64,000 nt of DNA from Blastococcus colisei (GTDB lineage Bacteria; Actinomycetota; Actinomycetes; Mycobacteriales; Geodermatophilaceae): positions 992,001-1,056,000 of the forward strand of contig NZ_VFQE01000001.1 in assembly GCF_006717095.1 (NCBI RefSeq). The letters run 5' to 3'. The translations under genes and the position numbers were made by a program. Shown here one piece after another: positions 57,902-64,000 of this stretch. The stretch's first letter is position 1. The number at the start of each line of letters is the position of its first letter. A model generated the notes under the pieces. The model was not told where the DNA came from, did no database searches, and was given only the letters and a program-made list of their open reading frames with translations.

Positions 57902-58918
57902 TTACCAGCCGGGGCCGACCTGCCCGACGGCGCCGAGCAGCACGCGCAGGGCGGCCAGCTGATCCTGGCGGGCCGGGGGGCCGGCCGCGGCCCACGCGTC
58001 GAGAGCGCAGCCGGGATCGTCGGCCGTGTGCCCGCAGCCCGGCGGGCAATCCACCGCCGCCTCGGCGATCTCGTCGAAGGACGCCAGGACGTCGTCGGCG
58101 GTGACGTGCGCCAGGCCGAACGACCGGATGCCCGGGGTGTCGATGACGGTGCCGCCGTCGGGCAGGTCGAACAGCACCGCCGAGGACGACGTGTGCCGCC
58201 CCTTGCCGATCTTGCTCACGTCACCGGTGGCCCGGAGGGCATCGGGGACGAGTCGGTTGACCAATGTCGACTTGCCGACACCGGACTGCCCGACGAACAC
58301 GCTCATCCGGTCGGTGATCCGGTCGAGCAGGGGTTCCAGCGACACCTCGCGGGAGATCGCCACCGCGTCGAGCCCGAGGCCGGCGTACCGGTCGAGCAGC
58401 GGCTGCGGGCTGCCCAGGTCGGTCTTGGTCAGGCACAGCAGGGGCTCGAGACCACCGGCATAGGCGGCGACCAGGCACCGGTCGAGGAAGCCCAGCGCCG
58501 GCTCGGGGTCGACGACGGCGGTGACGACGACCAGCAGGTCCGCGTTGGCCACCACCACCCGTTCCGTGGGATCGGTGTCGTCGGCGGTGCGCCGCAGGGA
58601 CGTGGCCCGTTCCTCGATGGCCACGATGCGGGCCAGGCTGTCGGTGCGGCCGCTGGTGTCGCCGACCACCCGCACGCGGTCGCCGACGACGACGCCGTGC
58701 TTGCCCAGCTCGCGGGCGCGCATGGTGGTCACGTCGACGGCGCCGTCGGGCCCGTCGACCCGGACGGTCATCCGGCCGCGGTCCACGGCGACGACGAGCC
58801 CTGGGACGGCGTCGGCGTGCGTCGGCCGGGTACGGGTGCGGGGACGGGAACCACGTCGGCTGGGCCGGACCCGGATGTCGTCCTCGTCCGAGCGGCTGTC
58901 GTGGCGTCGCCCGCTCAT
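57902..58918 (-). CDS. rsgA: Ribosome small-subunit GTPase RsgA
   Basis: This 338-residue circularly permuted GTPase helps mature the 30S subunit. The permuted order is visible: G4 TKTD at 164-167, then G1 GQSGVGKS at 210-217, then G3 DTPG at 260-263. An N-terminal OB-fold precedes them and a zinc site follows (C291, C295, H297, C304). The first 35 residues are basic. ATG at 58918 is 10 bases downstream of the aroA stop, so the two form an operon, as in mycobacteria (Rv3227-Rv3228, from memory). Confidence 0.94.
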   Translation of the reverse strand: MSGRRHDSRSDEDDIRVRPSRRGSRPRTRTRPTHADAVPGLVVAVDRGRMTVRVDGPDGAVDVTTMRARELGKHGVVVGDRVRVVGDTSGRTDSLARIVAIEERATSLRRTADDTDPTERVVVANADLLVVVTAVVDPEPALGFLDRCLVAAYAGGLEPLLCLTKTDLGSPQPLLDRYAGLGLDAVAISREVSLEPLLDRITDRMSVFVGQSGVGKSTLVNRLVPDALRATGDVSKIGKGRHTSSSAVLFDLPDGGTVIDTPGIRSFGLAHVTADDVLASFDEIAEAAVDCPPGCGHTADDPGCALDAWAAAGPPARQDQLAALRVLLGAVGQVGPGW

Positions 58919-58928
58919 GACCGGCCGC

Positions 58929-60221
58929 TCAGGGGTGCGCTCCGGCCGGCTCGCCCAGCAGACCCGCCCAACGCTCGGTGAAGTCGGGCAGCGTCTTGGT
59001 GACCGCGCCGGGGTCGGCGACCCGCACGCCGTCGATGGCCAGTCCGAGCACCGCGGCCGCCATGACCATGCGGTGGTCGGCGTAGGAGTCCAGCTCCGCC
59101 GGCCGCCGGGGGCCGGGCTCGATCGCCAGGCCGTCGGAAAGCTGCTCGATCCGGGCGCCCACCGCGGTCAGCACCTCGTCCAGGGCCTGCAGCCGGTCGG
59201 TCTCGTGGCCCCGCAGGTGGCCGATGCCGGTGAGCCGGGAGGGGCCGTCCGCGAGCGCGCAGAGGGCCGCGAGCACCGGCGTCAACTCACCCACCTCGCC
59301 GAGGTCGGCGACCAGCGGGCGGATGGTGTGCCCGCCGGTGACCTGGAGGCCCTCGGCAGTGCGGGTGACCTCCGCCCCCATCCGGGCCAGCAGCCGGTCG
59401 AGCTGGGCGCCGGGCTGGGTGGTCGCCTCCGGCCAGTCGCGGACGGTCACCCGACCGCCGGTGACCAGGGCGGCGGCGAGGAAGGGGGCGGCGTTGGAGA
59501 GGTCGGGCTCGATGACGACGTCCCGCGCGGCGACCGGCCCGGGAGCGACCCGCCAGCCGCGCTCGGTGGCGACGACGTCCACCCCGTGCGCGCGCAGCGT
59601 CGTCACGGTCATGTCCACGTGCGGCATCGAGGGCACCCCGCCGGTGAGGGCGAGGTCGATGCCGTCGTCGAACCGCGCGGCGGCGAGCAGCAGGCCGGAG
59701 ACGATCTGCGAGGACTCGCCGGCGTCGACGACGACCGCCCCACCACGCACCCGCCCGATCCCGTGCACGGTGAACGGTGCGCGGCCACGACCGCCGTCGT
59801 CCACCTCGACGCCGAGCGCGCGCAGCGCGGCCAGCAGACCCGCGTTGGGACGGTCGCGCAGGCGGGCGTCGCCGTCCAGGCGGACCGGACCGGCGGCCAG
59901 TGCGGCGACCGGCGGCAGGAACCGGAGCACCGTGCCGGCGAGTCCGGCGTCGACCTCGGCCGGCCCGGTGAGCGGGCCCGGGGTGACCAGCTGGTCCGGG
60001 TGGGTGGGCGAGCCATGGTCGTCGATCCGCACCCCGAGCGCCCGGAGGGCATCCGCCATCAGGTCGGTGTCCCGCGCGCGCAGCGGCCGGACCAGCCGGC
60101 TGGGTCCGTCCGCGATCGCCGCCAGGATCAGCGCCCGTGCGGTGATCGACTTGGAGCCGGGCAGGGCGACGACGGCATCGACGGGCGCCGTGCGGTGCGG
60201 CGTCGTCCAGACCGGGGGCAT
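58929..60221 (-). CDS. aroA: EPSP synthase
   Basis: This 430-residue enzyme makes 5-enolpyruvylshikimate-3-phosphate in the shikimate pathway. The N-terminal GSKSITARALIL carries the conserved Lys that binds phosphate. Two alternating beta-alpha domains follow; EPDLSNAAPFLAAA is the second-domain Asp motif, and DSYADHRMVMAAAV near residue 385 is the C-terminal motif. The first-domain segment near residue 90 reads AGLAGTVLRF rather than the usual NAGTAMR. This suggests class I or II-like variation in glyphosate sensitivity, which cannot be judged here. ATG at 60221. Confidence 0.94.
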   Translation of the reverse strand: MPPVWTTPHRTAPVDAVVALPGSKSITARALILAAIADGPSRLVRPLRARDTDLMADALRALGVRIDDHGSPTHPDQLVTPGPLTGPAEVDAGLAGTVLRFLPPVAALAAGPVRLDGDARLRDRPNAGLLAALRALGVEVDDGGRGRAPFTVHGIGRVRGGAVVVDAGESSQIVSGLLLAAARFDDGIDLALTGGVPSMPHVDMTVTTLRAHGVDVVATERGWRVAPGPVAARDVVIEPDLSNAAPFLAAALVTGGRVTVRDWPEATTQPGAQLDRLLARMGAEVTRTAEGLQVTGGHTIRPLVADLGEVGELTPVLAALCALADGPSRLTGIGHLRGHETDRLQALDEVLTAVGARIEQLSDGLAIEPGPRRPAELDSYADHRMVMAAAVLGLAIDGVRVADPGAVTKTLPDFTERWAGLLGEPAGAHP

Positions 60222-60269
60222 GCCTACATCCTGCCCGGTCGGACGCGCCGCACCGCCGTCAACCGTCCG

Positions 60270-61730
60270 TCAGGCGCCCGCAGGCTTGGCCTTCTTCGCC
60301 GGCACGGTGCGGACCAGGCGCCGGTTGGCGAATTCGAACATGCCGAGCTCGGACAGCTCCCGGCCGTAGCCGGAGCGCTTGACGCCGCCGAAGGGCAGCT
60401 CCGGGGACGAGCCGGTGGGCTGGTTGATCCACACCATGCCGGCCTCGAGCCGGTCGGCCACCGACCGCGCGCGGTCCAGGTCGCCGGAGAAGACGGTCGC
60501 GCCCAGCCCGAAGTCGCTGTCGTTGGCCAGCTCGATCGCCTCGTCCTCGTCCTTGACCTTGTAGACGACGGCCGCCGGGCCGAACAGCTCCTCCCGGAAG
60601 GCCCGCATCTCGGGGGTCACGTCGGTGAGGATCGTGGCCTCGACGAACGCGCCGGGCAGGTCGGGGCGCTTGCCGCCGGCCACGACCGTGGCGCCCTTGT
60701 CGATCGCGTCCTGGATCTGCGCGTGCAGGTCCTCGGCGGCGCGCTCGGAGGACAGCGGCGCCAGGGTGGTCGACGGATCGGCCGGGTCGCCGGGGGAGAA
60801 GGTGGCGAACGCCTGCTGCAGTCCGCCGACGAAGTCGTCGTACAGCTCCTCGGTCACGATGAACCGCTTCGCGGCGGTGCACGCCTGGCCGGTGTTCTGC
60901 ATCCGGCCCATGGTGGCCGCCTTGACGGTCGAGCCCAGGTCGTCGGCGTCGAGCACGATGAACGGGTCGCTGCCGCCCAGCTCCAGCACCGACTTCTTCA
61001 GGTGCCGGCCGGCGATCTCGGCGACGCTCGCACCGGCCCGCTCGCTGCCGGTCAGGGTGACGCCCTGGACGCGGCGGTCGGCGATGACCTTCTCCGTGTC
61101 CGGGATCTGCAGGAAGACGTTGGTGAACACCCCCTCCGGCGCGCCGGCGTCGGTGAACAGCTGCTCGATGGCCAGTGCGCACTGCGGCACGTTCTCCGCG
61201 TGCTTGAGGATGATCGTGTTGCCCAGCACCAGGTTCGGGCCGGCGACCCGGACCACCTGGTAGAAGGGGTAGTTCCAGGGCTCGATGGCGAGCAGGACGC
61301 CGACCGGGTCGGTCTCGACGACGGCGTCGCCCTTGCCCATCATCACGTCGATCGGCTTGGGCTCGAGGAAGCCCGGGCCCTTCTCGGCGTAGTACTTGAG
61401 GATCATCGAGCACAGGTAGAGCTCGCCCGTTGCCTCCTCGCGGCGCTTGCCCATCTCTTTCGTGATCAGACCGGCGAGCTCGTCCCGGCGCTCGTCGATC
61501 AGCTCGGCGGCCCGGGCGACGACGGCCGCGCGCTCCTCGACGGGGCGGCGGCGCCACTCCTGGTAGGCGGCGTGCGCCCGTTCGACGACGCCGTCGATCT
61601 CGCCGGTGTCGAGGAAGGGGAACTCCTGCTCCGTCTCCCCGGTGTAGGGGTTCACCGTCGCGTACGGCCGGGCGCCGGCGTCGCTGGCGGTCTTCGGGTG
61701 GTCGGTCGGGGGGGTCTGCGTCGCGGTCAC
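60270..61730 (-). CDS. NAD(P)-dependent succinate-semialdehyde dehydrogenase-like
   Basis: This 486-residue aldehyde dehydrogenase carries the catalytic Glu in LELGGSDPF and the Cys in [22 protein letters not shown] is the cofactor-binding Asn loop. The family type fits the actinobacterial GabD-like enzymes. GTG at 61730 has a GAGGAT-like site upstream. An upstream frame to 61823 is not supported. It is the next gene upstream on the minus strand from aroA, 48 bases from the aroA start. Confidence 0.9.
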   Translation of the reverse strand: MTATQTPPTDHPKTASDAGARPYATVNPYTGETEQEFPFLDTGEIDGVVERAHAAYQEWRRRPVEERAAVVARAAELIDERRDELAGLITKEMGKRREEATGELYLCSMILKYYAEKGPGFLEPKPIDVMMGKGDAVVETDPVGVLLAIEPWNYPFYQVVRVAGPNLVLGNTIILKHAENVPQCALAIEQLFTDAGAPEGVFTNVFLQIPDTEKVIADRRVQGVTLTGSERAGASVAEIAGRHLKKSVLELGGSDPFIVLDADDLGSTVKAATMGRMQNTGQACTAAKRFIVTEELYDDFVGGLQQAFATFSPGDPADPSTTLAPLSSERAAEDLHAQIQDAIDKGATVVAGGKRPDLPGAFVEATILTDVTPEMRAFREELFGPAAVVYKVKDEDEAIELANDSDFGLGATVFSGDLDRARSVADRLEAGMVWINQPTGSSPELPFGGVKRSGYGRELSELGMFEFANRRLVRTVPAKKAKPAGA

Positions 61731-61863
61731 GCGGGTGATCCTCGTCTCCTGGGGGACATCGTCCGACACGAGGTGTACCCCGGCGCCCCTGGCGCACGCA
61801 CGGCGGGTCGTCGCAGGCCGCACCTAGAGTCGGGGGAAGAGCCGGAGCAGGGAGGAAGCGCCG

Positions 61864-62610
61864 ATGTGCGGTCGCTACGCGGCCAGCCGCAACCCCGACG
61901 ACCTCGTCGTCGAGTTCGAGGCGGTGCGTGCCGACGGGCAGGAGCCGCTGCCCGCCGACTACAACGTCGCCCCGACCAAGGACGTGTACGTCGTCCGGCA
62001 CAAGAAGGAGCGCGACGCCGAAGGCGCGCCGACGGGCGGCGGGCACCGCGAGCTGCGGGCCGTGCGCTGGGGGCTGGTCCCGTCCTGGGCCAAGGACGCG
62101 TCGGTCGGCAACCGGCTGCTCAACGCCCGCGTCGAGTCCCTGACGGAGAAGCCGGCCTTCCGCAAGGCCGCAGCCTCGCGCCGGTGCCTCGTGCCGGCCG
62201 ACGGCTGGTACGAGTGGGCCAAGCGGCTGGACTCACCGACCAAGCAGCCCTACTTCCTCACCCCGCGCGACGGCTCGGTGCTCGCCTTCGCCGGGCTCTG
62301 GGAGGTCTGGGGCCGCGGCCAGGACCGGCTGTACACCTGCACGGTCATCACCACCCCCGCGGTCGGCGAGCTGACCGAGATCCACGAGCGCATGCCGCTG
62401 GTCCTGCCGCCCGACCGCTGGAGCGCCTGGCTGGATCCGGCGCGGGACGACGTCGGCGAGCTGGTCGAGCCGACGCCCCTCGAGCTGGTCGAGGCACTGG
62501 AGCTGCGCCCGGTGAGCACCGCGGTGAACAGCGTGGCCAACAACGGCCGCGAGCTCGTGGCCCGCGCGGAGTCGGTCAGTCCGCCCGCCGAGCAGCCCGC
62601 GCTGTTCTGA
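61864..62610 (+). CDS. SRAP/HMCES-family DNA-protein crosslink protein
   Basis: This 248-residue protein (YedK type) forms a covalent crosslink to abasic sites in single-stranded DNA through Cys2. The N terminus MCGRYAAS holds the catalytic Cys, which must be freed by Met removal. PADYNVAPTK carries the conserved Asn and VPADGWYEW the Glu of the active site. IHERMPLVLP has the conserved His. ATG has GGAGGAAG upstream and TAGAGT (about 61825) as a likely -10. The mycobacterial neighbour of aroA is the same family. Confidence 0.93.
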   Translation: MCGRYAASRNPDDLVVEFEAVRADGQEPLPADYNVAPTKDVYVVRHKKERDAEGAPTGGGHRELRAVRWGLVPSWAKDASVGNRLLNARVESLTEKPAFRKAAASRRCLVPADGWYEWAKRLDSPTKQPYFLTPRDGSVLAFAGLWEVWGRGQDRLYTCTVITTPAVGELTEIHERMPLVLPPDRWSAWLDPARDDVGELVEPTPLELVEALELRPVSTAVNSVANNGRELVARAESVSPPAEQPALF

Positions 62611-62612
62611 CG

Positions 62613-64000
62613 GTGAGCAGCCCCGCTCCTCCGCCACCCTCGGAACCCCTGCCGCGCTGGGTCGCGGCCGCCGTCACCTTCCTCTCCTCCGGCGCGGTGC
62701 TGGTGCTGGAGATCGTCGGGCTGCGGCTGATCGCGCCCTACGTCGGCGTCACGCTGCAGACCAGCACCGCGGTCATCGGGTTCGCGCTGGCCGCCATCGC
62801 CATCGGGGCGTGGACCGGGGGAGCGACGGCGGACCGGACCGACCCGCGCCGGCTGCTGGCGCCGCTGATGGTCGCCGGCGGTGCGCTCGTGGCCGCCGTC
62901 CTTCCGCTGGTGCGGTTCACCGGTGCCCTGCTCACCGGCGCCGACGCGGGGGGCGTGCTGCTGCTGGCCGCGGTCGCCGTCGTGGTCCCCGCGGCGTTGC
63001 TGTCCGCGGTGCCGCCGATGGTGGTCAAGCTGCAGCTGGCGAGTCTGGCGGAGACCGGGTCGGTCGTGGGCCGCCTGTCGGGCATCGGGACGCTGGGCGC
63101 GATCGCGGCCACCTTCGCCACCGGCTTCCTGCTCATCGCGGTCCTCCCCAGCAGCGTGATCCTCGTGGGCACCGGTGCGGTGACCGCCGCGGTCGGAGTC
63201 GCCCTCGGCGTCCTGATCCACCGCCGCACGCCGGCGGCCGGTCGCGTGCCGCCGGCGCTGCTGGTCCTCGCGGTGGCCGGCCTCGGCCTGGCCGCGGTCG
63301 CGCCGACGCCGTGCGAGGAGGAGACCGCGTACCACTGCGCGCGCGTCGTCGCCGACCCCGAGCGGGACACCGGGCGGGCGCTGCTGCTGGACACCCTCCG
63401 CCACTCCTACGTCGACCTCGCCGACCCGACCCATCTCGAGTTCGAGTACGTCCGGGCGATCGCGGCGGTCACCGACGTGCTCGCCCCGGCCGGCGAGCCG
63501 TTGTCGGCGCTGCACATCGGCGGCGGCGGCCTGACGCTGCCGCGCTACCTGGCGCACGCGCGGCCCGGCACGGAGAGCCTGGTCGTGGAGGTGGACCCCG
63601 GGGTCGTGGACATCGACCGGGAGCAGCTGGCGCTGGAGACCTCCGAGCAGCTGCGGGTGCGGGTGGCCGACGGCCGGGTGGCGCTCGCCGAGGAGGCCCC
63701 GGGGCAGCGCGACCTCGTCGTCGGCGACGCGTTCGGTGGCCTGTCGGTGCCCTGGCAGCTCACCACCCGCGAAGCGGTCGAGCTGGTCGACCGGGCGCTG
63801 GCCGACGACGGCGTCTACGCGCTCAACCTCATCGACCACCCGCCGCTGCAATTCGTCCGCGCGGAGCTGGCCACGCTGCGATCGGTGTTCCCGCACGTCG
63901 CGTTGCTCGCCCGCATCCCGGTGCTGGCCGGGGAGGACGGCGGGAACCTCGTCGCCGTCGCCTCCCGCTCGCCCATCCCCACCGAGGAGATCGCCGCGCG
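62613..64000 (+). CDS. Membrane-fused spermidine-synthase-like protein, partial at the window end
   Basis: This frame opens with GTG two bases after the SRAP stop and runs to the end of the window (462 complete codons). About seven membrane helices, from the first (FLSSGAVLVLEIVGLRLIAP) to about residue 215, precede a Rossmann spermidine-synthase domain: ALHIGGGGLTLPRYLA is the glycine-rich SAM-type loop, VVEVDPGVVDI the acidic strand and VVGDAFGGLSVPW the catalytic-site region. This fusion is known in bacteria as a membrane spermidine-synthase family whose true role is uncertain. The 3' end is missing. Confidence 0.85.
   Translation, partial: MSSPAPPPPSEPLPRWVAAAVTFLSSGAVLVLEIVGLRLIAPYVGVTLQTSTAVIGFALAAIAIGAWTGGATADRTDPRRLLAPLMVAGGALVAAVLPLVRFTGALLTGADAGGVLLLAAVAVVVPAALLSAVPPMVVKLQLASLAETGSVVGRLSGIGTLGAIAATFATGFLLIAVLPSSVILVGTGAVTAAVGVALGVLIHRRTPAAGRVPPALLVLAVAGLGLAAVAPTPCEEETAYHCARVVADPERDTGRALLLDTLRHSYVDLADPTHLEFEYVRAIAAVTDVLAPAGEPLSALHIGGGGLTLPRYLAHARPGTESLVVEVDPGVVDIDREQLALETSEQLRVRVADGRVALAEEAPGQRDLVVGDAFGGLSVPWQLTTREAVELVDRALADDGVYALNLIDHPPLQFVRAELATLRSVFPHVALLARIPVLAGEDGGNLVAVASRSPIPTEEIAA

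Overview
The window is very GC-rich (roughly 70-75 percent by eye), uses many GTG starts, and carries actinobacterial markers: a WhiB7-type regulator, a mycoredoxin, the AdnAB helicase-nuclease pair, a two-domain MoeZ, a UPF0182 protein and initiator tRNAs of mycobacterial type. Gene order from 133 to about 35600 follows, from memory, the Mycobacterium tuberculosis segment Rv3207c-Rv3193c (DUF3152, moeZ, alkyltransferase-like protein, adnAB, nudC, mycoredoxin, uvrD2, whiB7, ABC1 kinase, ThiF-like protein, Rv3195-type protein, PDZ/Lon protein, UPF0182). The rsgA-aroA-SRAP block at the far end recalls Rv3228-Rv3226c. The gene content fits a soil actinobacterium such as a member of the Geodermatophilaceae. 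That family assignment is inference.

Layout. 1-24.4 kb holds conserved housekeeping and DNA-repair genes: a DUF3152 metzincin-like exoprotein, an MscS channel, moeZ, the adnA-adnB operon, an M20 dipeptidase, an M16 peptidase pair coupled to nudC, mrx1 and uvrD2. 24.5-25.7 kb is whiB7 with a long leader containing a 97-codon upstream ORF and an attenuator hairpin, followed by a small arginine-rich protein gene. 25.9-35.6 kb is the conserved ABC1 kinase to UPF0182 block. An initiator tRNA follows at 35.7 kb, then a membrane protein, sensor kinase and response regulator cluster on the minus strand. 39.5-41.1 kb is a scar: a decayed response-regulator copy split by about 1.27 kb that carries two small genes and an IS3 remnant. 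A second initiator tRNA, a P450-ferredoxin pair with a candidate operator, and small enzymes follow. 45.6-49.25 kb is an IS30-type element interrupted by a complete IS21-type element. The rest is a cystathionine synthase pair (cbs, metB), an aldo/keto reductase, a 312-bp tandem repeat tract with self-overlapping start and stop codons, xylulokinase, a HisN-like phosphatase, rsgA, aroA, a succinate-semialdehyde dehydrogenase, a SRAP protein, and a fused spermidine-synthase protein cut by the window end.

Four features deserve most attention: the whiB7 leader, whose hairpins look like ribosome-controlled attenuation; the tandem repeats at 53065-53377; the nested insertion sequences, where removing the inner one restores the outer reading frame exactly; and the split response-regulator relic. 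No CRISPR array, prophage or recognised defence island is visible. Several genes appear leaderless, with a TAnnnT box 6-8 bases before the start codon.
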